Positions 45,651-54,554 of a stretch of DNA of 64,000 nucleotides are shown in pieces. The stretch is from Thermosynechococcus vestitus BP-1. Its GTDB lineage: Bacteria; Cyanobacteriota; Cyanobacteriia; Thermosynechococcales; Thermosynechococcaceae. A model generated the notes under the pieces. It was not told the origin of the DNA. It saw only the letters and a program-made list of their open reading frames with translations, and made no database searches. Every line of letters starts with the position of its first letter. Position 1 is the first letter of the stretch. Location: contig NC_004113.1 of the NCBI RefSeq assembly GCF_000011345.1, positions 1,302,001-1,366,000 on the forward strand, given 5' to 3'. Both the position numbers and the translations under genes were made by a program.

Positions 45651-46816
45651 ATTCTTGGACAAGCTTGGCTAAAGAGCCGCCGTGGCAGTGGCTGGCGAAA
45701 ATGAAAGAGGATTGTATTCTGGCGGCGATCGCGGGGCTCCGGTCCCCGTTGCCACAGGGTTTCAAGGGAGAAAAAGGACACTCCTAACCCAGCTTGCAGG
45801 GCAGCCGCCACCTTGGCATCCACCAGTTCAATGGGTACAGGGTTGGTACGCAGCCCCGTGAGGACACCAACGGCAGTGGGAACTTTCGCTTGGGCCTGGA
45901 GGATCTCCGGCTGCATCAACTGCTGCACAAAGCTGGAGAGATTGTAGCGATAGACTTGCACAATTACTTCATCAACGAGTCCAAGGGCAACCCACTGCGG
46001 CCAGTCTTGGAGAAATGTTTGGTAGGCGGTTGGCAATGTGGTCGGTGAGAGGGAAAAAATGGCCTTGGGAAATGCCTGCTTTACCCGCTGCCGCAGCGTT
46101 TGCACAAAGGCAGTGAGTTTGTCAGCACGCCAGCGCATCCAGTCCGGGTCACGGGGATTGTCGGGAACGGGCTTTTGGGTTTCCTGCTCATAGAGGGCAC
46201 GGGTGTAGTCGTCGTAGCCAAACTCCACGGGCAGACTGAGATGATCATCAAACTGCACACCATCCACCGGATATTGCCGCAGGACCTCAAGGACAATATT
46301 GGTGAGAAATTCTTGTACTTGTGGATGAAAGGGATTCATCCAAGCCACTTCCCCAGCCGCCGTTAAGCGAGTGGTCTGACCATCGATAGCCTGGGTGAGC
46401 CACTCCGGATGAGCAAGGGCAAGTTCTGAGGTCTCTGGCACCATAAAGCCAAATTCAAACCAGGGAATGACTAAGAGATGACGGCAGTGGGCCTGCTGGG
46501 TGAGTTCGGCAAGAATATCGTAGTCTTGGATTCCCCGCAGCACAAAGGGCTGAATTCCCAGATTCTTGGCGGTAGTACTGGGGAAACTGACATAGCCGGA
46601 GTTCCAGACAACGGGGTAAAGGGTGTTGAAGTTCAGTCGCTGTAGATCATTGAGGACTGCCACCAGCCGCGGGCGATCGCGCAGGATTGGGAAATCATTC
46701 TTGGTCAGCCAAACCCCACGAATGCACCTTGGGTTTTGTGCTTGTACAGGCCAAATTGTCCAGCACAAACTCCAACAGAAGAGAATGAACAACAACCAAA
46801 GGCGACGACGCAGCAT
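45647..46816 (-). CDS. Exported GH10-like family glycosyl hydrolase (GHL10, YngK-type)
   Basis: A 389-residue protein with a signal peptide ([22 protein letters not shown]). The rest is a TIM-barrel of the GHL10/DUF187 kind: [49 protein letters not shown], and the strand [13 protein letters not shown] with acidic residues. Related proteins act on peptidoglycan-type or polysaccharide substrates; the activity here is unproven. Likely periplasmic. ATG at 46816, 3 nt after the ECF ATPase stop (upstream on the minus strand), so both may be one transcript. Confidence 0.8.
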   Translation of the reverse strand: MLRRRLWLLFILFCWSLCWTIWPVQAQNPRCIRGVWLTKNDFPILRDRPRLVAVLNDLQRLNFNTLYPVVWNSGYVSFPSTTAKNLGIQPFVLRGIQDYDILAELTQQAHCRHLLVIPWFEFGFMVPETSELALAHPEWLTQAIDGQTTRLTAAGEVAWMNPFHPQVQEFLTNIVLEVLRQYPVDGVQFDDHLSLPVEFGYDDYTRALYEQETQKPVPDNPRDPDWMRWRADKLTAFVQTLRQRVKQAFPKAIFSLSPTTLPTAYQTFLQDWPQWVALGLVDEVIVQVYRYNLSSFVQQLMQPEILQAQAKVPTAVGVLTGLRTNPVPIELVDAKVAAALQAGLGVSFFSLETLWQRGPEPRDRRQNTILFHFRQPLPRRLFSQACPRI

Positions 46817-46819
46817 AGG

Positions 46820-47467
46820 CTACAGCCCTAGGGGACACAGATGTCCTGACTCAAGGAGAAAAATCTGCGTACAGACGGCGCGTAAAAACGCAAGGTCATG
46901 GCTGACCACTAGACCGGGAGTGGCATTGGTTTGGAGAAACTCCATCAAGGTGCGGCAACTCCGTTGGTCTAAAAAGGCAGTGGGTTCATCGTAGAGGATG
47001 AGCTTGGGCTGCATGGCCAAAATGCCCGCGATCGCCACCATGCGTTGTTCTCCCCCCGACAGTTGATGGGGCAGGCGATTGGCCAAATGCAAAGTTCCAG
47101 TCATCGCCAAGGCTTGATGCACTCGCTGCTGCACTTCTAGGGCTGAACAACCTAAGTTCTCAGGGCCAAAGGCAACATCCTCAGCCACAGTCGTCCCAAT
47201 TAACTGATCCGCTGGATGCTGCAGCACGACGCCCACTGCCGGTTGAAACTGTCCCGCCACCACTGACTGCCCCAAGCAGGTAATCGTTCCCCGCTGTGGC
47301 TTGAGAACAGCCGCACAGAGAAGGAGGAGTGTGGTTTTGCCAGAACCATTGTCACCAATGATGCCAAGGCGATCGCCCCCCGTCACCCTCAGATTAATCC
47401 CTCGCAGAAGTGAGGGGGTTCTCCCATAGCCAAAATGAAGATCTCTGATTTCCAGCAGGGCAGTCAC
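46820..47467 (-). CDS. ECF-type ABC transporter ATP-binding protein (CbiO-like)
   Basis: ATPase of an energy-coupling-factor importer for metal ions or vitamins. The 215 residues have Walker A GDNGSGKTT, the Q-loop region VGVVLQHPADQLIGTTVAEDVAFG, which is a CbiO/EcfA marker, the signature LSGGEQRMVAIAGILA, Walker B LILYDEPTAFLD and the switch His in VVSHD. No EcfT or substrate-binding S protein is next to it. ATG at 47467; the pdhC gene ends 3 nt upstream. Substrate unknown, cobalt or nickel most common for this type. Confidence 0.88.
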   Translation of the reverse strand: MTALLEIRDLHFGYGRTPSLLRGINLRVTGGDRLGIIGDNGSGKTTLLLLCAAVLKPQRGTITCLGQSVVAGQFQPAVGVVLQHPADQLIGTTVAEDVAFGPENLGCSALEVQQRVHQALAMTGTLHLANRLPHQLSGGEQRMVAIAGILAMQPKLILYDEPTAFLDQRSCRTLMEFLQTNATPGLVVSHDLAFLRAVCTQIFLLESGHLCPLGL

Positions 47468-47470
47468 TGT

Positions 47471-48751
47471 TTAGAGCGTCAGGGCTTGAGGATTGGTTTC
47501 AATCAGTTTCGCCAAATCCTGAAGGAAAGCGGCTGCATCCGCACCATAGATCACCCGGTGATCACAGGTGATATTCACTTTCATCTGCCGTTTTACCCCG
47601 AGCAGGCCATCCTCCGTAGCAACCACCGTCGGCCGCGATGCCCCCACCGCCATAATGGCCCCTTGGCCGGGCGTGAGAATGGCATCAAAGAAGTCAACTC
47701 CAAACATGCCGAGGTTCGAGAGGCTAAAGGTGCCTGTGCTGTACTCATCGGGTTGCAGTTGCTTAGCGCGCGCCCGTTCCACCAAGTCTTTCCAAGTACG
47801 GGAGAGGCTGTAGAGGTCAATTTGATCGGCGTTCTTCAGCACCGGTGTAATCAGACCCCCCCCCGGCATCGCCACAGCAACAGCGATGTTAATATCACGA
47901 CGGTATTGAATCCCCTGCTCTGTGTAGTAGGCATTCATAATTGGGTGTTTTTGCAATGTCAGGGCGATCGCCTTGGCAAGGAGCGCCGTCATGGTCACCC
48001 CTTTGGACTTAATTTGCTGATACAGCCGATCCAAGGCATCGGTTGTAATCGTGTAGGCAACATGGAAATCGGGAATGCCAAGGCTGGCCACCATATTGCG
48101 CACAACCGCATTTTGCAGCGTTGTCAGGGGCACCAAATCCTCCTTAGCGACCACCGCCGCAGTAGCAGGGGGTGCCGTGGGGATAGGCGCAGGGGACGTT
48201 GCCACGGGTGGCACAGGGGTTGCAGGTGCCCCAATCAAAGCTTCCACATCGGCGGCTGTAATCCGACCATTGGGGCCAGTTCCCTTGAGGGTCTTCAAAT
48301 CAATTTTGTGTTCCTTGGCCAACTTGCGGGCACGGGGGGAGGCCATCACTCGCCCAGCCGGTACAGCAGCACTGGCGGCAGGAGCCGCTGCTACAGGAGC
48401 CGTTCCTGAGCCATTACTGGTGGCCACAGTCGAAGTTGAGGCCGGAGCTGGCCCAGAACTGGTAGCCGTCCCAAGGGACTTGGCCTTTGCCTCCGCCTCC
48501 GCAATTTCTGCTTCTGTTTCTGCCACAAGGCCAATGGTGGAGCCGACGGGTGCCACTTCGCCAGCAGGTACGGTAATCACCGCCAAATAGCCGTCGTAGA
48601 AGGACTCCACATCCATATCGGCCTTGTCGGATTCCACAATCAGCACCGTTTCCCCTTTGGTCACCTTATCCCCGGGAGATTTCAGCCAAGAGACAATTTT
48701 GCCTTCGGTCATGGTGGAGCTGAGGGCGGGCATGAACAGTTCACGAATCAT
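47471..48751 (-). CDS. pdhC: Dihydrolipoamide acetyltransferase (pyruvate dehydrogenase E2)
   Basis: Core E2 subunit making acetyl-CoA. The 426 residues have one lipoyl domain (lipoyl Lys in VESDKADMD), an alanine/proline-rich linker, a subunit-binding domain (MASPRARKLAKEHKID, GPNGRITAADVEAL) and the acetyltransferase core. The usual catalytic HxxxDG reads DHRVIYGADAAAF here, i.e. Tyr in place of Asp. As I recall, this is shared with plastid E2, so it is a lineage trait rather than damage. ATG start at 48751. It is the first gene of a tight run with the ECF ATPase and GHL10 genes, which are not functionally linked to it as far as known. Confidence 0.95.
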   Translation of the reverse strand: MIRELFMPALSSTMTEGKIVSWLKSPGDKVTKGETVLIVESDKADMDVESFYDGYLAVITVPAGEVAPVGSTIGLVAETEAEIAEAEAKAKSLGTATSSGPAPASTSTVATSNGSGTAPVAAAPAASAAVPAGRVMASPRARKLAKEHKIDLKTLKGTGPNGRITAADVEALIGAPATPVPPVATSPAPIPTAPPATAAVVAKEDLVPLTTLQNAVVRNMVASLGIPDFHVAYTITTDALDRLYQQIKSKGVTMTALLAKAIALTLQKHPIMNAYYTEQGIQYRRDINIAVAVAMPGGGLITPVLKNADQIDLYSLSRTWKDLVERARAKQLQPDEYSTGTFSLSNLGMFGVDFFDAILTPGQGAIMAVGASRPTVVATEDGLLGVKRQMKVNITCDHRVIYGADAAAFLQDLAKLIETNPQALTL

Positions 48752-48823
48752 AGAGGCTGCTATCCTTAGTTGGCAATCGAAAGGGAGTTAAATCTCAAGT
48801 TCACAAACAATAAAGCGTAAAAC

Positions 48824-49258
48824 CTAGAGCGTGCCGCGAATTTCTTCGATGACGCCATTGCGCAGGAGAATTTCCACCTGCATCTTTTGAATCAGGTTGT
48901 CCCCTTTGGTGACATAGAAGAAATTATCTACCTGACCTTGATCCACTTCCTGACCCATTTGCAGGCGTTGCACCTGATCCAATTGCTGAAGAATGAGATT
49001 TTTTTGCTGTAGGAGTTGTGCCTTTTGGTTGTTGGCTTGCCCTTGAACGTCTTGAATACGGGCATTGACCACATCCGCTGCTTCATTACTTTTGCGCAGT
49101 TCGTCAATCACTTGCTGCACTTGCAGATCCAACTGCTGAATTTGGGCATCCACTTGATTGAGTTGTGCCTGAAGCTGCCTTTGGGCATCGTCTTTCCACT
49201 CGGGAGTGACGATGGCTTTCACCATAATTTGGCGCCGCAGGAGCAGTTTAGTATCCAT
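48824..49258 (-). CDS. YlqD family protein
   Basis: A 144-residue protein rich in glutamine with a long central coiled coil (RQLQAQLNQVDAQIQQLDLQVQ, then QKAQLLQQKNLILQQL). N- and C-terminal parts (LLRRQIMVKAIVTPEWKDD, GDNLIQKMQVEILLRNGVIEEI) match the YlqD family as I remember it. No activity is known. Start at the ATG 49258; an ATG four codons earlier is possible. It lies directly downstream of the acyl-ACP synthetase gene with 5-17 nt between, so it belongs to the same transcript. Confidence 0.75.
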   Translation of the reverse strand: MDTKLLLRRQIMVKAIVTPEWKDDAQRQLQAQLNQVDAQIQQLDLQVQQVIDELRKSNEAADVVNARIQDVQGQANNQKAQLLQQKNLILQQLDQVQRLQMGQEVDQGQVDNFFYVTKGDNLIQKMQVEILLRNGVIEEIRGTL

Positions 49259-49275
49259 AGGGTCTGTCATGAAGA

Positions 49276-51252
49276 TTACTCAAACATGGCGTTAATCATA
49301 TCGCGGTAGCGATCGCTCACGACATGACGGCGAATTTTTAGGGTTTGGGTCAAAAGACCATTCTCTATCGTAAAGGGTTCGAGGACAAAGCGAAACGTGG
49401 CAATGCGATCATCCGGGCGATAGCCGGGGCGATTTTGCACTTCCCGCAGCAGTTCTTGGCGATAGAGATCAATAATGACTTTGCTCTCCAGGGTCACCAC
49501 CTCACCGCTGCCCGCTTGTGCCGGTCGGTTTGGCAACTCCAGTCGGTACCCCTTGGCAACTACCCACGCCTCCAGTGCCTCTAAATTGGGCACAATGAGG
49601 GCACCAAGAGCCTTTTGGTCTTGACCCACCAGCATAATTTGGTCAATATAGGGGCTGCGGACACAGGCATCCTCGATGGGTTGCGGTTCAATATTTTCAC
49701 CGTTGCTGAGAACAATGGTGTCCTTTTGCCGTCCCGTCAGCACTAGATCTCCATTGGGGGTGAGGTAGCCCAAATCGCCAGTGTCAAACCACCCCTCAGC
49801 ATCGAGCACCTTAGCCGTGGCCTCTGGTTGGTTGTAGTAGCCGCGCATCACCTGCGGCCCCTTGGCCATCACCAGTCCTTTTTGGCCAAACTCAAGGGGG
49901 GCTTTAGTTTCTGGATCGACAATTTTAATGGCGGTATCGGGAATTGGACGGCCAGCGGATCCCCGTAAATTCGCCCAAGAGCGGCGAGCGGTTAGCACTA
50001 CGGCCGTTTCAGTGAGACCGTAGCCCACCAAAACTTCTAGGTTAATGACTTCATAGAAGGTGTCCAAATGGGGAGCAAGAGCACCGCCACCACTAATTAC
50101 CTGTTTAATCTCACCGCCGGTGGCTTCACGAATTTTGCTATAAAGCCGCTTCTCCCCCAGTTCGTAGAGGGGCTTGAGGAGGAGGGTTTGCACTCGAGCC
50201 AGCCATTTCTGCCAGCCCCTGGGATGGGGGTTGGTCAGGCTCAGGCCCGTCAGCAGTCGCCGTTGCAGTATATATTGCTGGCCAACACTGAGGAAAAACT
50301 GAGCAAGACGCCGCTTTGTAGCCGGACTATCCCGCAGTTGCTTTTGCACCCCTTCGTAAAAGCTTTCCCAGATACGGGGGACGGCAATCATGTAGTGGGG
50401 CTTACAGCGTTTCAGGTCATTCTTGAAGTGGCGGAGGTTGGTATAGGTTTGGCTACAGCCACAGGCAAAGAGAAAGTACTCGGCCACCCGTTCGTAGGCG
50501 TGCCAAATAGGCAAAATACTGAGGACGCGATCGCCCACCTGCGGTTGCACAATTGCCCAGAGATTGACAATTTGACTCAGTAGCCCTCCGTGGGTAACCA
50601 TCACGCCCTTGGGTTGACCCGTGGTACCGGAGGTGTACATTAGGGTTGCCAAGTTATCGGGGGTAATGGCCACCGCCCGCACTGTGCCATATTGTCCTTC
50701 CGTAAACACTTGACCAAAGTTCAAAAGCCGCAGGGGAAAACCTGCCAATTCAGGGGATTCTCCACTCAGGAGCACCACTGTTTTGACTCCTGTATCCACC
50801 AGAGGCTCTTGCAGTTTGCCAAGGGTAGCTAGGTTTTCGATGAGCAGCAGGGTGGCTCCACTGTCGCGCAAAATGTAGAGCAGTTCTTGAGCATCGGCGG
50901 TACCACTGCGCACTACATTAATGGCACCCGCCATCATACTGCCTTGATCGGCAATGAGCCAGCGGGGGCTATTGTCAGGAAACAGGGCCACGCGATCGCC
51001 GGCAGCGACACCCAGCGCTTGTAGGCCAGCGGCAAAGCGTTGAATGCGTTGATAGAGTTCACTGTAGGTGATGCGGGTCGGAGGGTCTTCGTAGGGCGCA
51101 TCAAGAGCCACCACATCCCCATGGCGTTGCGCCAATAGGGGCCACATTTCCGGCAGCGACTGGAGTCTTTTGTAGGCCAAAAAGTGATCGGGTAACGATG
51201 CATCCTGGGGTAGGCCGCCGGGGGGAGTGTAGGTGTAGGCCGCACTCATCAT
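49276..51252 (-). CDS. aas: Long-chain acyl-ACP/acyl-CoA synthetase
   Basis: Activates free fatty acids for re-entry into lipids (and recycles fatty acids released from membranes) in cyanobacteria. The 658 residues are an ANL-superfamily adenylating enzyme: ATP motif YTSGTTGQPKGVM, A5 VGYGLTETAVVL, A7 GWFDTGDLGYL, and the K-containing LVLTGRQKDTIVLSNGENIEPQ. N-terminal PPGGLPQDASLPDHFL is of the cyanobacterial type. Divergent from maf, with 114 bp between starts. It fits with the lipid and alkane genes further right, though it is not adjacent. Confidence 0.92.
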   Translation of the reverse strand: MMSAAYTYTPPGGLPQDASLPDHFLAYKRLQSLPEMWPLLAQRHGDVVALDAPYEDPPTRITYSELYQRIQRFAAGLQALGVAAGDRVALFPDNSPRWLIADQGSMMAGAINVVRSGTADAQELLYILRDSGATLLLIENLATLGKLQEPLVDTGVKTVVLLSGESPELAGFPLRLLNFGQVFTEGQYGTVRAVAITPDNLATLMYTSGTTGQPKGVMVTHGGLLSQIVNLWAIVQPQVGDRVLSILPIWHAYERVAEYFLFACGCSQTYTNLRHFKNDLKRCKPHYMIAVPRIWESFYEGVQKQLRDSPATKRRLAQFFLSVGQQYILQRRLLTGLSLTNPHPRGWQKWLARVQTLLLKPLYELGEKRLYSKIREATGGEIKQVISGGGALAPHLDTFYEVINLEVLVGYGLTETAVVLTARRSWANLRGSAGRPIPDTAIKIVDPETKAPLEFGQKGLVMAKGPQVMRGYYNQPEATAKVLDAEGWFDTGDLGYLTPNGDLVLTGRQKDTIVLSNGENIEPQPIEDACVRSPYIDQIMLVGQDQKALGALIVPNLEALEAWVVAKGYRLELPNRPAQAGSGEVVTLESKVIIDLYRQELLREVQNRPGYRPDDRIATFRFVLEPFTIENGLLTQTLKIRRHVVSDRYRDMINAMFE

Positions 51253-51366
51253 TTATCTGACTCCAGACGCAACACCTAAGATAATAAACCCTCAATCGGA
51301 CACCTCATGCAGGTTTAATAGTTTCAATATGAGATCATAAAGACTGGTTACCTCAAACACAGCGCT

Positions 51367-51963
51367 ATGGTGCCCTTTGTTCTTGCCTCTGCCTCCCCGG
51401 CACGCCGCCAATTGCTGCAACAAATTGGCATTGATCCAATTATTCAGCCCAGTCACTTTGATGAGTCGGTTATTCAAGCAGCAACGCCAACAGAACTGGT
51501 GCGGTTACTGGCACGGTGTAAAGCAGAAACGGTAGCTCAGAGTTATTCAGCCCCCGCCTTAATTTTGGGCTGTGATTCTGTGCTGGTGCTTGGCGGAGAA
51601 ATTTACGGTAAACCGGCCTCGCCAGAGATGGCGATCGCCCGCTGGCAACAAATGCGCGGTCAAACGGCAGACCTGCTGACAGGCCATGCTTTGATTGATT
51701 TGGCCCAGGGGCGCACCTGTGTTGAGGTGGAGTCCACCCAAGTGGTTTTTGCGCAGGTGAGTGATGCTGAAATTGCCGCCTATGTGGCCTCTGGCGAACC
51801 CCTTGCCTGTGCTGGCTGCTTTGCCCTCGATGGCCAAGGGGGTGCCTTTGTCGAGAAAATTGTCGGCACCCCTAGTAATGTGATTGGCTTAAGCTTGCCC
51901 CTACTGCGGCGGCTGCTGCTGAGCTTGGGATACACCCTCGCTGATGTGCAAAACAAGAAATAA
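51367..51963 (+). CDS. maf: Maf family nucleotide pyrophosphatase
   Basis: A 198-residue Maf/ITPase-fold enzyme that hydrolyses non-canonical or dNTP nucleotides (house-cleaning; also linked to septum formation). Seen are [16 protein letters not shown] at the start, ESV-like [35 protein letters not shown] and the C-terminal [27 protein letters not shown] at 51367. The rplS gene follows 61 nt later. The fit to the family is strong; the preferred nucleotide cannot be told. Confidence 0.93.
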   Translation: MVPFVLASASPARRQLLQQIGIDPIIQPSHFDESVIQAATPTELVRLLARCKAETVAQSYSAPALILGCDSVLVLGGEIYGKPASPEMAIARWQQMRGQTADLLTGHALIDLAQGRTCVEVESTQVVFAQVSDAEIAAYVASGEPLACAGCFALDGQGGAFVEKIVGTPSNVIGLSLPLLRRLLLSLGYTLADVQNKK

Positions 51964-52024
51964 ATGGCCTAGACAAGGCTAAATGCTTAAGGTATGCTAA
52001 GAGATTGCGAGTTAAGGAACTGTC

Positions 52025-52387
52025 ATGAACGCCCAAGACATTATTCGCTCGATCGAAGCGGAGCAAATGAAGACTGACTTGCCCGTGATTTATGTGGGCG
52101 ATCGCGTTCGGGTTGGCGTCAAAATTAAAGAAGGCGATAAAGAGCGCGTCCAGCCCTATGAAGGGGATGTAATCGCTATGCGCAACACGGGCATTAACCG
52201 CACCATTACCGTGCGTCGTGTCTTCCAAGGGGTGGGCGTTGAGCGAGTCTTTTTGCTGCATTCGCCACGAATTGATAGTATAAAAGTAATTCAGCGGGGT
52301 AAAGTCCGTCGGGCCAAGCTCTACTACCTGCGCGATCGTATGGGTAAAGCTTCGCGGATCAAGCCACGGTTTGATCGCCCCCTGTAA
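52025..52387 (+). CDS. rplS: 50S ribosomal protein L19
   Basis: Large-subunit protein at the 30S-50S interface. The 120 residues include [53 protein letters not shown] and [21 protein letters not shown], standard for L19. The N-terminus [15 protein letters not shown] is of the cyanobacterial type. ATG with AAGGAAC upstream. tRNA-Trp follows by 8 nt; a secE-nusG block, which in many cyanobacteria comes next, is absent. Confidence 0.97.
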   Translation: MNAQDIIRSIEAEQMKTDLPVIYVGDRVRVGVKIKEGDKERVQPYEGDVIAMRNTGINRTITVRRVFQGVGVERVFLLHSPRIDSIKVIQRGKVRRAKLYYLRDRMGKASRIKPRFDRPL

Positions 52388-52395
52388 ACAGGCTT

Positions 52396-52468
52396 GCGTC
52401 CTTAGTTCAGTTGGTAGAACGTCGGTCTCCAAAACCGGATGTCGGGGGTTCGAGTCCTCCAGGGCGCG
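52396..52468 (+). tRNA. trnW: tRNA-Trp (anticodon CCA)
   Basis: Cloverleaf of 73 nt: acceptor GCGTCCT/AGGGCGC with one T-G pair, anticodon stem TCGGT/ACCGG with loop CTCCAAA (anticodon CCA), and T-arm with GGTTCGAGTCC. Discriminator G; CCA tail not encoded. It lies 8 nt after rplS and is probably read in the same transcript. Confidence 0.96.
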
Positions 52469-52558
52469 TTAGGACAGGCAGCTACAGTCAAGGCTACACC
52501 TTTTCTCTATCTCGATTGTTGGCTGCTCAAACAAACTAGCGGATTGGTAAAGTAACTG

Positions 52559-53788
52559 CTATTGCGCCATCGGTCCCTCAAATTGCAGGGCTGTTTTTGC
52601 CAGTTCCAATAATTGCAGTTCTGGGGGATAGTGCCTTTCTTGTTTGAGGCGTTGAATATCCTGTTTCCCCAATTGCCAGTGCAACCGTTTGGCCAAAGCC
52701 ACTAGAATATCACCGCGATCAATCACTCCCGCTACGGCATCTGCAGGGGTTAAAACAGTAATAAAGCGTTGTTGTTGTTCCTCTAGGGTGCAAATCGTCT
52801 TGGCGAGGGAGTCTGATTCTTTGACGGTGGCGATCGCCCGCAAGGGTACGGCTAATTCTGCAACTGGCGTTACTTCCCAACGGCTGCGCTCCACATGGTT
52901 CAGGGCTTGGGAATCTAAATAGCCGCAATAGCGGCCATCGGTGGCGACAAAATAGCCTGTGGGCTGGCGATCGCTCAGTAGGAGATAGCGATCGGCAAAC
53001 TCCCGCAGCGACACAGTTCCCTCAATCACTCGAAAATCCCGTGTCATGGCCTCCGCCGCCGTCAGGGTCACCAATGCTTCTTGGAGTTGGCTGAGGCGAT
53101 TGTAGAGGGTGGCATTTTGCAGGGCAAACCACCCCAACAGACCCAACCACAGGCCATTGCCACTGCCAAGGAGTGTTACAAATAGCCCAAAACTAATGGC
53201 CAACCAGCCCAACAATTGTCCCGATCGCGCTGCCCAGCGCATCCCCTGAAAGCGATTGCCTGTGAATTTCCAAACGGCTGCTTTGAGCACTTGGCCACCA
53301 TCGAGGGGAAGTCCAGGTAAAAGGTTAAAAACCCCTAAGACAAAGTTGATATTCGCTAGATAGAGCAACAGTTCATGGAGGGGATAATCCCCCGGCAGTA
53401 GGACGGCTACCCCCTGCAACAGGACAAAAAGGGCAAAACTCACCAAAGGCCCCGCGATCGCCACCTGAAAGGCTTGACCAGGGGTATTGGATTCCCGTTC
53501 AATGGCTGCCACACCACCAAAGAGAAAGAGGGTAATTGAGCGTACTGTAATTCCTTGGGAGCGCGCCACTAGACTATGCCCCAATTCATGGAGTAATACT
53601 GAGGCAAACAACAGCAGGGAAACCCCAAATCCCATTGGCCATACCAGTGCTCTCCACTGCGGGTAGGTGTCCTGCCAGTCACTGCCATTGAGAAAGGTAA
53701 ACAGCAGAATCACCAGAAACCACGACCGATCAATATACAGGGGAATGCCAAAGACACGCCCCACTTGCCAACCTTGTCCCATGCCCAC
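52559..53788 (-). CDS. Site-2 protease-like M50 metalloprotease with CBS domains
   Basis: An intramembrane zinc protease of 409 residues. The N-terminal half has about six membrane segments with the zinc motif HELGHSLVAR (near residue 67) and the distal LLPGLPLDGGQVLKA (the N/LDG ligand region). The C-terminal half has two CBS-type units (TAAEAMTRDFRVI, AVAGVIDRGDILVALA) that often bind adenine nucleotides. Such cyanobacterial S2P homologs may process anti-sigma factors; the target is unknown. ATG start at 53788, 77 nt and more from the divergent small gene. Convergent with rplS/tRNA-Trp. Confidence 0.88.
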   Translation of the reverse strand: MGMGQGWQVGRVFGIPLYIDRSWFLVILLFTFLNGSDWQDTYPQWRALVWPMGFGVSLLLFASVLLHELGHSLVARSQGITVRSITLFLFGGVAAIERESNTPGQAFQVAIAGPLVSFALFVLLQGVAVLLPGDYPLHELLLYLANINFVLGVFNLLPGLPLDGGQVLKAAVWKFTGNRFQGMRWAARSGQLLGWLAISFGLFVTLLGSGNGLWLGLLGWFALQNATLYNRLSQLQEALVTLTAAEAMTRDFRVIEGTVSLREFADRYLLLSDRQPTGYFVATDGRYCGYLDSQALNHVERSRWEVTPVAELAVPLRAIATVKESDSLAKTICTLEEQQQRFITVLTPADAVAGVIDRGDILVALAKRLHWQLGKQDIQRLKQERHYPPELQLLELAKTALQFEGPMAQ

Positions 53789-53922
53789 CTCAGTGCCTCG
53801 CGCTCTATTTCTATTATCGCCCCAGATTCTAAACCCACATAATTTACAAAAATTGATGTCTCAAAATGTTACGTTCTCATCCCTGGCCTAAAATAAAACC
53901 AATGCTGCTAGAGGATCGTGCA

Positions 53923-54135
53923 ATGTCTCAAGCCCCTGTACGGTTGTCTGCCAATGGATATGTGCTAGACGTGCCCTTTGATTCCTTTTGGCAAGGGATG
54001 TACGAGTTCGCCTCCTATCTGCTGTGGTCACTGTGCCTCTCGCTGTTCCTGAGCCTTCTCCTCAGTCTGTTCAGCTACTGGTTCAGTGTGACCTTTGGCG
54101 TACCGGTAGTCCCCTTTTTCTTGATTGTTCTCTAG
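53923..54135 (+). CDS. Small membrane protein, unknown function
   Basis: About 70 residues from the ATG at 53923, which has GAGGATC about ten bases upstream; ATGs at 53902 and 53866 in frame are possible. After a polar head (SQAPVRLSANGYVLDVPFDSFW) come one or two membrane segments (YLLWSLCLSLFLSLLLSLFSYW, VVPFFLIVL) with a strong leucine/serine pattern. I do not recognise it. It is followed 59 nt later by the holin-family membrane protein on the same strand. Its codons look normal for the region. Confidence 0.55.
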   Translation: MSQAPVRLSANGYVLDVPFDSFWQGMYEFASYLLWSLCLSLFLSLLLSLFSYWFSVTFGVPVVPFFLIVL

Positions 54136-54194
54136 ATTGTTATCTCTAGATCAATATATATCAATATATAAATGCAAATTATTAGGAGCTGCCT

Positions 54195-54554
54195 ATGTGG
54201 GGGTTACTCATTACTTGGATTGTGACCAGTATTAGCTTATTTATTGTGTCTCGCCTCTCATTTTTGGGGGTAGAAATTGACAAGTTCTCAACAGCTCTGT
54301 GGTCGGCGATTGTCTTTGGTCTGCTCAATGCCACCCTTGGCGCAGTGCTCAAGTTTGTAACGTTCCCCTTTATTTTTCTTACGTTTGGCTTAGTTGCCCT
54401 GATGATTAATGCAGCCATTTTTGCCCTTGCCGCTGCCTTTGTGGATGGATTTACCCTCCGCAATGGTTTTTGGAGTGCCTTTTTTGGCTCGATCGCGCTC
54501 AGTATCGTCAACTGGGCTTGTTTTAATTTCCTCGGTCAGGTAGGCTTGCTTTAG
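54195..54554 (+). CDS. Phage holin superfamily IV-type membrane protein
   Basis: A 119-residue protein with four membrane segments: WGLLITWIVTSISLFIVSRL, the stretch around SAIVFGLLNATLGAVLKFV, FPFIFLTFGLVALMINAAIFALAA, and FWSAFFGSIALSIVNW. The pattern, with GLLNA and TFGL motifs, matches the PF04020 family (4-TM 'holin superfamily IV'), present in many bacterial chromosomes without prophage. The name does not imply lysis; function unknown. ATG at 54195 with AGGAG upstream (ATTAGGAGCTGCC). Its stop overlaps the stop of the convergent CbiG-CobJ gene in TTAG. Confidence 0.8.
   Translation: MWGLLITWIVTSISLFIVSRLSFLGVEIDKFSTALWSAIVFGLLNATLGAVLKFVTFPFIFLTFGLVALMINAAIFALAAAFVDGFTLRNGFWSAFFGSIALSIVNWACFNFLGQVGLL

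Noticed and set aside
47435-48409. 324-codon plus-strand frame rich in His, Arg and Gly
   Set aside because: Antisense to pdhC; composition reflects reversed alanine and proline linker codons.
54195-54554. Prophage or lysis cassette suggested by the holin-type protein
   Set aside because: No endolysin, integrase or other phage gene nearby; the family is widespread in bacterial chromosomes.
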